Under the pieces are notes generated by a model. It searched no databases, had not been told where the DNA came from, and worked only from the letters and a program-made list of their open reading frames with translations. Source: KK5 sp034043675 (GTDB taxonomy: Bacteria > Pseudomonadota > Gammaproteobacteria > Burkholderiales > Burkholderiaceae_C). From it: a DNA stretch of 64,000 nucleotides. The number at the start of each line of letters is the position of its first letter. Position 1 is the first letter of the stretch. Shown here piece by piece: positions 8,810 through 16,497 of this stretch. The stretch spans positions 62,001-126,000 of the forward strand of contig NZ_JAXCLA010000004.1 of assembly GCF_034043675.1 (NCBI RefSeq), read 5' to 3'. Position numbers and translations under genes: made by a program.

Positions 8810-8861
8810 TTGACTGCAATTCAATGCATGCACTATGCTTCATAACATGCATTTAAATGCA
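8810..8861 (+). promoter_or_regulatory. boxC promoter with two TGCA-N6-TGCA repeats (probable BoxR operators)
   Basis: A sigma-70-like promoter can be read: -35 TTGACT at 8810-8815 and -10 TATGCT at 8834-8839 with an 18-bp spacer. One TGCA-N6-TGCA pair (8815-8818 and 8825-8828, with a further TGCA at 8829-8832) sits in the spacer. A second perfect TGCA-N6-TGCA pair (8848-8851 and 8858-8861) sits just past the expected transcription start. This layout fits a repressor that blocks polymerase and is released by benzoyl-CoA. The AAGGAGA ribosome-binding site follows at 8864-8870. Confidence 0.65.
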
Positions 8862-8875
8862 TTAAGGAGAGCCGC

Positions 8876-10537
8876 ATGAGCACCGAGCCGCAACGAGTCG
8901 ACTACCAGACCGACCCCTCCCGCTACCGCCACTGGAAGCTGAAGTTCGAAGGCCCCGTCGCCACGCTGGCGGCCGACTTCGACGAGAACGGCGGCCTGCG
9001 CCCCGGCTACAAGCTGAAGCTCAACAGCTACGACCTGGGCGTGGACATCGAACTGCACGATGCGATCAACCGCATCCGCTTCGAGCATCCGGAGGTGCGC
9101 AGCGTCGTGCTCACCAGCGCGAAGGACAAGGTGTTCTGCTCCGGCGCCAACATCTTCATGCTGGGCGTCTCCTCGCACGCCTGGAAGGTGAACTTCTGCA
9201 AGTTCACCAACGAGACGCGCAACGGCCTGGAAGACTCGTCCCGGCACAGCGGCCTGAAGTTCCTCGCCGCCGTGAACGGCTCCTGCGCCGGCGGCGGCTA
9301 CGAGGTGGCGCTGGCCTGCGACGAGATCCTGCTGGTGGACGACCGCAGCAGCGCCGTGAGCCTGCCCGAGGTGCCGCTGCTGGGCGTGCTGCCCGGCACC
9401 GGCGGCCTCACCCGCGTGACCGACAAGCGCAAGGTACGCCACGACCTGGCCGACCTGTTCTGCACCAGCGTCGAAGGCGTGCGTGGCCAGCGCGCCAAGG
9501 ACTGGCGCCTGGTGGACGACATCGCCAAGCCCGCGCAGTTCGCCGCCCGCGTGCAGGAACGTGCGATCAAGCTGGCCGAGCAGAGCGACCGGCCCGACAA
9601 CGGCCGCGGCGTGGCGCTGACGCCGATCGAGCGCACGATCGAGGCCGACGCGCTGCGCTACGGCCACGTCACCGTCGAGATCGATCGCGACAAGCGCGTG
9701 GCCAGCTTCACGATCAAGGCGCCGACGACGCCGGTCGAATCGGACATCGCCGCGATCGAGGCGGCCGGCGCTGCCTGGTACCCGCTGGCCCTGGCCCGCG
9801 AGCTGGACGACGCGATCCTGTCGATGCGCACGAACGAGCTGGACATCGGCGTCTGGCTGATCAAGACCGAGGGCGACGCGAGCGCGGTGCTGGCCATGGA
9901 CGAGATCCTGGCGCAGCACGGCAAGCACTGGTTCGTGCGCGAGACGGTCGGCGCGCTGCGCCGCACCCTGGCGCGGCTGGACGTGTCTTCGCGCAGCCTG
10001 TTCGCGCTGGTCGAGCCCGGCTCCTGCTTCGCCGGCACCTTCCTGGAACTGGCCCTGGCCTGCGACCGCATCTACCACCTGGCCCTACCGGACGACGAGG
10101 CGCGCGCGCCCAAGACCATCGTCGGCGAAGCCAACTTCGGCCGCTACCCGATGGTCACCGGCGAGAGCCGCCTGGCCCGCCGCTTCTACGACGAGGCGCC
10201 GGCGATGGACGCGCTGCGCGCCGCCGTCGGCCAGCCGCTGGACGCCGACGCGGCCTTCGCACTGGGCCTGGCCACCAGCAACCCCGATGACATCGACTGG
10301 GCCGACGAGGTCCGCATCGCCATCGAGGAACGCGTGGCGATGAGCCCCGACGCACTGACCGGCATGGAAGCGAACCTGCGCTTCAACGGCCAGGAGAACA
10401 TGGCCACCCGCATCTTCGGCCGCCTCACCGCCTGGCAGAACTGGATCTTCCAGCGGCCCAACGCCGTCGGCGACAAGGGCGCGCTGAAGGTCTACGGCAA
10501 GGGCGAGAAAGCGCAATTCGACTGGAACCGTGTCTGA
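8876..10537 (+). CDS. boxC: 2,3-epoxybenzoyl-CoA dihydrolase (benzoyl-CoA-dihydrodiol lyase), BoxC
   Basis: Hydrolytic ring opening of 2,3-epoxybenzoyl-CoA with loss of formate, giving 3,4-didehydroadipyl-CoA semialdehyde. It is a double-crotonase protein of 553 residues, close to the length of Azoarcus evansii BoxC. A first enoyl-CoA-hydratase-like half contains the VFCSGANIFMLG and GGGYEVALACDEILLVDD stretches, and a second half contains the LALACDRIYHLA stretch. The AAGGAGA ribosome-binding site is 5 nt from the ATG. boxB follows after 16 nt and boxA after that, so the three form one operon under the TGCA-repeat promoter. Confidence 0.95.
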   Translation: MSTEPQRVDYQTDPSRYRHWKLKFEGPVATLAADFDENGGLRPGYKLKLNSYDLGVDIELHDAINRIRFEHPEVRSVVLTSAKDKVFCSGANIFMLGVSSHAWKVNFCKFTNETRNGLEDSSRHSGLKFLAAVNGSCAGGGYEVALACDEILLVDDRSSAVSLPEVPLLGVLPGTGGLTRVTDKRKVRHDLADLFCTSVEGVRGQRAKDWRLVDDIAKPAQFAARVQERAIKLAEQSDRPDNGRGVALTPIERTIEADALRYGHVTVEIDRDKRVASFTIKAPTTPVESDIAAIEAAGAAWYPLALARELDDAILSMRTNELDIGVWLIKTEGDASAVLAMDEILAQHGKHWFVRETVGALRRTLARLDVSSRSLFALVEPGSCFAGTFLELALACDRIYHLALPDDEARAPKTIVGEANFGRYPMVTGESRLARRFYDEAPAMDALRAAVGQPLDADAAFALGLATSNPDDIDWADEVRIAIEERVAMSPDALTGMEANLRFNGQENMATRIFGRLTAWQNWIFQRPNAVGDKGALKVYGKGEKAQFDWNRV

Positions 10538-10553
10538 ACCGGAGCGAGACGAC

Positions 10554-11984
10554 ATGAGCACGACGATCAACTACAGCGACAAGATCCCCAACAACGTCAA
10601 CCTCTCCGAAGACCGCACGCTGCAGCGCGCGCTGGAGGGCTGGCAGCCCAACTTCATCAATTGGTGGGACGACGTCGGCCCCGAGGGCTCGACCAACCAC
10701 GAGGTCTACCTGCGCACCGCCGTCAGCGTCGATCCGCAGGGCTGGGCCCAGTTCGGCCACGTGAAGATGCGCGACTACCGCTGGGGCATCTTCCTGAACC
10801 CGGGCGACGCGAACCGGCAGATCCACTTCGGTGACCACAAGGGCGAGAAGGCCTGGACCGATGTGCCCGGCGAGCACCGCGCCAACCTGCGCCGCATCAT
10901 CGTGACGCAGGGCGACACCGAGCCGGCTTCGGTGGAGCAGCAACGTCACCTGGGCCTCACCGCGCCCAGCATGTACGACCTGCGCAACCTGTTCCAGATC
11001 AATGTCGAGGAAGGCCGCCACCTGTGGGCGATGGTCTACCTGCTGCACCGCCACTTCGGCCGCGATGGCCGCGAGGAAGCCGAGGCGCTGCTCGATCGCC
11101 GCAGCGGCGACGAGAACAACCCGCGCATCCTCGGTGCGTTCAACGAGGCCACGCCGGACTGGCTGGCCTTCTTCATGTTCACGTACTTCACCGACCGCGA
11201 CGGCAAGTTCCAGCTGTCGGCGCTCGCTGAATCGGCCTTCGATCCGCTGGCCCGCACGACCAAGTTCATGCTGACCGAGGAGGCGCACCACATGTTCGTC
11301 GGCGAGAGCGGCGTCTCCCGTGTGATCCAGCGCACCTGCCAGGCGATGAACGAGCTGAAGACCGACGATGCGCAGAAGCTCCGTGCCGCCGGCGTGATCG
11401 ACCTGCCGACCCTGCAGCGCTACCTGAACTTCCACTACTCGGTGACGATCGACCTGTTCGGCGCCGACCAGTCCAGCAACGCCGCCACCTTCTACAGCAG
11501 CGGGCTCAAGGGCCGCTTCGAGGAAGGCAAGCGCGAGGACGACCACATCCTGAAGGACCGGACCTACAAGGTGCTGGAAGTGCAGAACGGCCAGCTCGTC
11601 GAGAAGGACGTGCCGATGCTCAACGCGCTCAACGAGGTGCTGCGCGACGACTTCATTCGCGACTCGGTGGCCGGCGTCGGCCGCTGGAACAAGGTGATCG
11701 AGAAGGCCGGCCTGCCGATGCGCCTGACCGTGCCGCACAAGGCTTTCCACCGCAACATCGGCGCGCTGGCCGGCATCAAGATGTCGCCGGACGGCCGCGT
11801 GCTGAGCGAGACCGAGTGGCAGGCGCGCAAGGACGAATGGTTGCCCTCGGACGAGGACCGCGCCTTCGTCGCCAGCCTGATGGGCCGCGTCGTCGAGCCC
11901 GGCAAGTTCGCCAACTGGATCGCCCCGCCGGTGATGGGCATCAATCGCCAGCCGGTCGATTTCGAGTACGTCCGCTTCGGCTGA
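10554..11984 (+). CDS. boxB: Benzoyl-CoA 2,3-epoxidase oxygenase subunit, BoxB
   Basis: Di-iron oxygenase component that inserts one oxygen atom of O2 into benzoyl-CoA to give the 2,3-epoxide, using electrons from BoxA. It is 476 residues, matching characterised BoxB. Carboxylate/histidine clusters expected for a di-iron four-helix centre are visible (NVEEGRHLWAMVYLL and LTEEAHHMFVGESG). The ATG at 10554 is preferred because a GGAGCGAG ribosome-binding site lies upstream; an in-frame GTG at 10530 would overlap boxC and add eight residues not expected in the family. It lies 11 nt before boxA. Confidence 0.95.
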   Translation: MSTTINYSDKIPNNVNLSEDRTLQRALEGWQPNFINWWDDVGPEGSTNHEVYLRTAVSVDPQGWAQFGHVKMRDYRWGIFLNPGDANRQIHFGDHKGEKAWTDVPGEHRANLRRIIVTQGDTEPASVEQQRHLGLTAPSMYDLRNLFQINVEEGRHLWAMVYLLHRHFGRDGREEAEALLDRRSGDENNPRILGAFNEATPDWLAFFMFTYFTDRDGKFQLSALAESAFDPLARTTKFMLTEEAHHMFVGESGVSRVIQRTCQAMNELKTDDAQKLRAAGVIDLPTLQRYLNFHYSVTIDLFGADQSSNAATFYSSGLKGRFEEGKREDDHILKDRTYKVLEVQNGQLVEKDVPMLNALNEVLRDDFIRDSVAGVGRWNKVIEKAGLPMRLTVPHKAFHRNIGALAGIKMSPDGRVLSETEWQARKDEWLPSDEDRAFVASLMGRVVEPGKFANWIAPPVMGINRQPVDFEYVRFG

Positions 11985-11995
11985 GCGTTAGCATC

Positions 11996-13258
11996 ATGGA
12001 CATGGCCGTCGCCGTCATCCAGCAGCACCTGATCGACCCGGAGATCTGCATCCGCTGCAACACCTGCGAGGCCACCTGCCCGGTGCAGGCGATCACGCAC
12101 GATTCGCGGAACTATGTGGTCGACGCAGACAAGTGCAATCTCTGCATGGCCTGCGTGCCGCCCTGCCCCACCGGCTCGATCGACAACTGGCGCAGCATGC
12201 CCAAGGCGCGTGCCTACAGCACGGCCGAGCAGCTCGAATGGGATGTTCTGCCGGGCGAACTGAGCGCTGAGGAGCTGGCCGAGGCCGGCATCGCGCAAGC
12301 GGTTGCAGAAGCCCCGCCGCAGTTGATCGCGGAGCCGGCCGTCACCGCCTTCAACAGCGCGCAATACGGCGCGACGATCCCGCCCTGGTCGGCGGCCCAC
12401 GCCTATGCCAATCTGTACGGCCCGAAGGCGGTGGAGAGGTCCGTCACGGCGACCGTCAGCGGCAACATCCGCGTGACCGAAGTCGGCCGGGAGTACGACA
12501 CGCATCACATCGTGCTGGACTTCGGAGCGATGCCCTTTCCGGTGCTGGAGGGTCAGTCGATCGGCATCGTGCCGCCGGGCGTGGATGCCAGCGGCCGGCC
12601 GCATCACGCGCGCCAGTACTCGATCGCCAGCCCGCGCAACGGCGAGCGGCCGGGCTACAACAACGTGTCGCTGACGATCAAGCGCGTGCTGGAGGACTAT
12701 GACGGCCAGCCCGTCCGCGGCGTCGCCAGCAACTACATGTGCGACCTGCAGGTGGGTGACACGGTGCAAGTGATCGGCCCGTTCGGCACCAGCTTCCTGA
12801 TGCCCAACCATCCGAAGAGCCACATCGTGATGATCTGCACCGGCACCGGCAGCGCGCCGATGCGGGCGATGACCGAGTGGCGCCGCCGGCTGCGGGCCAG
12901 CGGCAAGTTCGAAGGCGGCAAGCTGCTGCTGTTTTTCGGCGCCCGCACGAAGGAGGATCTGCCCTACTTCGGCCCGCTGACCAGCCTGCCGCGCGACTTC
13001 ATCGACATCAACCTGGCCTTCAGCCGCACGCCCGGCCAGCCCAAGCGTTACGTGCAGGACCTGATGCGCGAGCGCGCTGCCGACCTGTCATTGCTGCTGG
13101 CCGATCCGGCCGCGCATTTCTACGTCTGCGGTCTGAAGGCGATGGAGGAAGGCGTGATCCTGGCGCTGCGCGACGTGGCGAGCCAGGCCGGCCTGGACTG
13201 GGAAGCGACGGCGGCCGATCTGAAGAAGACCGGCCGGCTGCATCTCGAAACCTACTGA
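11996..13258 (+). CDS. boxA: Benzoyl-CoA 2,3-epoxidase reductase subunit, BoxA
   Basis: NADPH-dependent reductase that feeds electrons to BoxB. The N-terminus is an eight-cysteine ferredoxin with two [4Fe-4S] motifs: C18, C21, C24, C28 and C47, C50, C53, C57. An alanine/glutamate-rich linker follows (about 80-125). The C-terminal ferredoxin-NADP reductase part has an RQYSIAS flavin motif, a CTGTGSAPMRA nucleotide-binding motif and a YVCGLKAME stretch. The product is 420 residues from the ATG at 11996; the next ATG two codons on is an alternative. It closes the boxCBA operon. The EF-hand gene converges only 7 bp beyond. Confidence 0.94.
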   Translation: MDMAVAVIQQHLIDPEICIRCNTCEATCPVQAITHDSRNYVVDADKCNLCMACVPPCPTGSIDNWRSMPKARAYSTAEQLEWDVLPGELSAEELAEAGIAQAVAEAPPQLIAEPAVTAFNSAQYGATIPPWSAAHAYANLYGPKAVERSVTATVSGNIRVTEVGREYDTHHIVLDFGAMPFPVLEGQSIGIVPPGVDASGRPHHARQYSIASPRNGERPGYNNVSLTIKRVLEDYDGQPVRGVASNYMCDLQVGDTVQVIGPFGTSFLMPNHPKSHIVMICTGTGSAPMRAMTEWRRRLRASGKFEGGKLLLFFGARTKEDLPYFGPLTSLPRDFIDINLAFSRTPGQPKRYVQDLMRERAADLSLLLADPAAHFYVCGLKAMEEGVILALRDVASQAGLDWEATAADLKKTGRLHLETY

Positions 13259-13265
13259 GCGGAAC

Positions 13266-13760
13266 TTACTGGGCGGAGGCGACCGACTCGTAGGTGCTGA
13301 TGGCCACCTGAGCCTGCGCCTGCTTGGCGTCGTAGGCCTGCTGCTCCTGCTGGGAGACGGTGCCGTCCTCGTTGGTGTCGGCGGGGTCGTAGGTCTTCTC
13401 GCTGCTGCTGCTGTCGGATGCAGAAACGGCGGCTTGGCGCGGCGCGCCCTGGGCGCTGTGCGCACCGCCCAGTGCTGCGTGACCACCCGACTGGCGGGCG
13501 GCGTCCATCTTTTCCGAGGCGGCCTTGAATTCGGACTCGGTGACCTTGCCGTCGCCGTCCGTGTCCATCTTCTTGAACATTTCCTCGGCCTTGGCCGTGT
13601 CCGAGCCTTCCTTGGAGATGCTGGCGAAGTCGGACTGGGTCAGGTAGCCCTTGTCGCCGCTGTCGAGCTTCTGGAACATCTCGTCGGCGCTGGGGCGTTT
13701 CTGGGCAGTGCTGCCGGCGCCGATGGCGGCGGCGCTGGACGATGAGAGTGCTGAGATCAT
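13266..13760 (-). CDS. EF-hand calcium-binding protein
   Basis: A 164-residue acidic, serine/alanine-rich protein with three EF-hand-like loops beginning near D33 (DSGDKGYLTQSDF), D66 (DTDGDGKVTESEF, canonical) and D128 (DTNEDGTVSQQEQ). No signal peptide is evident at the chosen start (MISALSSSSAAAIGAG). This low-complexity start resembles the N-terminus of small calmodulin-like proteins of many proteobacteria. The longer frame to 13856 lacks a plausible start. A GGGAG ribosome-binding site lies 7 nt upstream. It converges on boxA with a 7-bp gap and is unlikely to belong to the benzoate pathway. Function is unknown beyond probable calcium binding. Confidence 0.82.
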   Translation of the reverse strand: MISALSSSSAAAIGAGSTAQKRPSADEMFQKLDSGDKGYLTQSDFASISKEGSDTAKAEEMFKKMDTDGDGKVTESEFKAASEKMDAARQSGGHAALGGAHSAQGAPRQAAVSASDSSSSEKTYDPADTNEDGTVSQQEQQAYDAKQAQAQVAISTYESVASAQ

Positions 13761-13860
13761 CGGGAGGCTCCCGTTGGGTGTGCGATGACTCTTTTTCGTC
13801 CCTAAGGGCCTGCACTGAACACCAGCTTGGTGAAGCCGGGGTAAAGGTCTTGACACATAA

Positions 13861-13876
13861 GGGCGCCCCGGCGCCC
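13861..13876 (-). terminator. Possible terminator after the MFS gene
   Basis: A GC-only inverted repeat (GGGCGC-N4-GCGCCC) lies 8 nt past the MFS stop on the minus strand and is followed by TTATGTGT. The T-tract is short, so termination efficiency is doubtful. Confidence 0.35.
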
Positions 13877-13883
13877 AAACGCG

Positions 13884-15044
13884 TCAGCGCGCCCGCGAAC
13901 CGTGCGCCAGGTAGATCGCCAGCGCCAGCAGCGGCAGCGCCGCGCCGACCGCGGCCACGCCGTGCCAGCCGCCGTGGAACAGCGGGCCCGCCATCGACGA
14001 GGCCAGGGCCGCGCCGGCGAACATGATCGCGACGTAGACGCTGTTGAGCCGGTTGCGCAGCGCCGGGTCCACCAGCAGCACCTCGCGCTGGCCGACCACG
14101 TGGTTGGCCTGCACACCGGCATCGATCGCGATAGCCGCCAGCACCATCAGCCACATCGGGCCGCCCTGCCAGGTCAGCGCGAAGCACAGCGAAGTGATGA
14201 GCATGGCGGCGATCGTCACGGCGCGCGTGTGGCCGTGGTCGGCCAGCCGCCCGGCCACCGGCGCGATCAAGGTGCCGCCCGCGCCGGCCAGCGCAAACAG
14301 CGCAATCGCGTGCTGCGTGTAGCCCTGCGCCAGCAGCAGCCAGGGCACGGCGGTCCAGAACAGGCTGAAGGTGGCGAACAGCGCGGCGTGCGACAGCGCG
14401 CGCTTGCGCAGCACGGGCTGCGTTGCGAACACGGTACCCAGCGAGGCGATCAGCGAGCCATAACTCGCCGAATGAGCGGGCTGCAGCGGCTGCAGACGCC
14501 GCGCTAGCACGGCGGCGAACAGCAGCACGACCGCGGCCGCGACGCCGAAAACCATCCGCCAGCCAGCCAGGCCAGCGACCGCGCTGGAGGCCGGCCGCGC
14601 CAGCATGATGCCCAGCAGCAGGCCGCCGGTGATGGTGCCAACGACACGCCCGCGCCGCTCCGGCGGCGCCAGGTGGGCGCCGAGCGGCACCAGCATCTGC
14701 ACGGCGCAGGCGGCCAGGCCCACCAGCAGCGAGGCGGCCAGGAAGCTCGCGCCGTTCGGCGCCAGGGCCGCCAAGGCCAGCGACAGCGCCGAGCCGCACA
14801 TCGTGACGATCACCAGGCGTTTGTTCTCGACAATGTCACCCAGCGGCGTCAGCAGGATCAGGCCGGCGCAGTAGCCGACCTGCGTCAAGGTGACCAGCAG
14901 GCCCGCCGACTCGGGCGCCAGGCCCAGATCCGCGGCGATCAGCGCGGACAGCGGCTGCGAGAAATACAGCGCCGCGACGAGCAGGCCGCAGGTCGCGGCC
15001 AGCAGGGCCAGCAGGCCGCGGGTCAGTGGAGCGGGTGGGGTCAT
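13884..15044 (-). CDS. MFS transporter (drug/sugar efflux type)
   Basis: Twelve-helix major facilitator of 386 residues. The first helix region reads GLLALLAATCGLLVAALYFSQ; the loop LTPLGDIVENKRLVI carries the MFS-specific motif A between helices 2 and 3, in a variant form; a second half begins near residue 190. This subgroup is usually annotated as an arabinose-efflux-permease-like or YnfM-like exporter. The ATG at 15044 is preferred; a TTG two codons earlier is possible. No strong ribosome-binding site is visible. The gene lies alone on the minus strand between the efflux operon and the EF-hand gene. Substrate cannot be inferred. Confidence 0.85.
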   Translation of the reverse strand: MTPPAPLTRGLLALLAATCGLLVAALYFSQPLSALIAADLGLAPESAGLLVTLTQVGYCAGLILLTPLGDIVENKRLVIVTMCGSALSLALAALAPNGASFLAASLLVGLAACAVQMLVPLGAHLAPPERRGRVVGTITGGLLLGIMLARPASSAVAGLAGWRMVFGVAAAVVLLFAAVLARRLQPLQPAHSASYGSLIASLGTVFATQPVLRKRALSHAALFATFSLFWTAVPWLLLAQGYTQHAIALFALAGAGGTLIAPVAGRLADHGHTRAVTIAAMLITSLCFALTWQGGPMWLMVLAAIAIDAGVQANHVVGQREVLLVDPALRNRLNSVYVAIMFAGAALASSMAGPLFHGGWHGVAAVGAALPLLALAIYLAHGSRAR

Positions 15045-15099
15045 CGGCAAAAAAGCCGTGATGTTGCCCGCAATCGCTCAGGAAGGGGTGGCGAGGGGC

Positions 15100-16497
15100 T
15101 TAGTCCAGAGGAACGGCCAATGCGCGCAACAGCGCCAAACGGTTCAGCAAGGCATCGAGCCGGGACTGCACCACCGCCTGCTCGGCATCCAGCGTCGCCG
15201 AGCGCGCCTGCAGTGCGTCGGCACGCGCGATCGAACCGACCTCCAGCTTGAGCCGGGCCAGGCGCTCGGCATCGGCGTTGACGGCCAGCTGCGAGTCAGC
15301 CGCCGCGCGTTCGTCGCCGATGCGGCGCTGGTCGATCAGCAGGCCCTGCACCTCGGCCAGCGCGCCGTTGACCTTGTCGCGCAGGTTGAGCGCCGCGGTG
15401 TCGAGCGCGTTGCGTGACTGCGCGTCCTGCAGGTCGAGCCGGCGCCAGTCGATCAGCGGCACGGTGAGGTTGGAGGCCAGCGACAGCAGCGGCTGGGCGA
15501 ACCAGTCGCTCATCTTTGCGCCGCCGGTGCCGAGGCCGGCGTTGAAGCTCAGCTGCGGATAGCGGGCGGCGCGCGTGGCGCGAGCACCGGCCAGCGCGGC
15601 GTCGACCTCCAGGCGCGCGCGGTGCACGTCGGGCCGGCGTTCGAGCACGCGGGCCGGGTCGTCGGGCGTCCAATCGGGCAACGGCGCGGCGGGCAGCGGC
15701 ACCGGCTGCACGGCAGGGCCGGGCGGAACCTCATCCAGCAACTGGGCCAGGCTCACGCGCGCCTTGGCCAGCGCGGCCTCGGCCTGCGCGAGCTGCTGCT
15801 GCGCGGACTGCAGGGTGGACGAGGCGCGGCCGATCTCCAGCGGCACGAGCTTGCCCTCCTTCACTCGGGCGGTGACCAGCGGCAGCGCCTGCTCGGCCAC
15901 CCTCACCTTCTCGGCCGCGATGGCGGCCAGGCGCTCGTTGGCGGCGAGGGTCCAGTAGCTCTCGGCCACGCGGCTGGCGATGTTCTGCCGGGCGGCCGTG
16001 ATGTCGCTCTGCGCGGCCTCGCTCAGGCGCGCCTGCTGGGCATCGAGCTGCGCCAGGCGGTTCCACAGATCCAGCTCGAAGCCCGCGCCGATCGAGGCGC
16101 CGTAGCTGTGGCTCCACTGCGCCTGCGAGCCCACGGGGATCAGCACGCCGTTGACGTTGATGGTGGAGCCCTGCGACTCCAGCGGCTTGTTGGCGCCGTA
16201 CGAAAGGCTCGCGCTGGGCTGGATGCGCAGGCCCTGCAGCCGGGCCTGCAGCTCCTGCGCCTGCAGGGCCAGCGCAGCGCGGCGGATGTCGGTGTTGGCG
16301 CCCAGGGCCCGCTGCTGCAGGGCCTGCAGCGCGGGATCGAGCAGCGGCGCCCAGGCGGCCAGTTCGCCCGCGGCCGGCGTGTCGGCCCACTGCGCGGGCG
16401 CCTCGGGCGCGGCCGGCGGTGCGATCGGCGCGCCGGCGCAGGCAGCGAGCAGCAAGGGAGCCCACAGGAGGATTCGTCTCATGTTCATCATCGTCAT
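15100..16497 (-). CDS. RND/MacAB-type outer membrane channel lipoprotein (NodT family)
   Basis: Outer-membrane factor of 465 residues that would complete a MacAB tripartite efflux pump. The N-terminus is a lipoprotein signal peptide with the lipobox LLAAC (lipidated Cys about residue 18). Two repeats of the outer-membrane efflux protein family follow (coiled-coil segments around LRIQPSASLSYGANKPL and YPQLSFNAGLGTGG). The start at 16497 is chosen because ATGA overlaps the MacB stop; a later Met (16482) would keep the same lipobox. It is the third gene of macA-macB-channel on the minus strand. Confidence 0.88.
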   Translation of the reverse strand: MTMMNMRRILLWAPLLLAACAGAPIAPPAAPEAPAQWADTPAAGELAAWAPLLDPALQALQQRALGANTDIRRAALALQAQELQARLQGLRIQPSASLSYGANKPLESQGSTINVNGVLIPVGSQAQWSHSYGASIGAGFELDLWNRLAQLDAQQARLSEAAQSDITAARQNIASRVAESYWTLAANERLAAIAAEKVRVAEQALPLVTARVKEGKLVPLEIGRASSTLQSAQQQLAQAEAALAKARVSLAQLLDEVPPGPAVQPVPLPAAPLPDWTPDDPARVLERRPDVHRARLEVDAALAGARATRAARYPQLSFNAGLGTGGAKMSDWFAQPLLSLASNLTVPLIDWRRLDLQDAQSRNALDTAALNLRDKVNGALAEVQGLLIDQRRIGDERAAADSQLAVNADAERLARLKLEVGSIARADALQARSATLDAEQAVVQSRLDALLNRLALLRALAVPLD

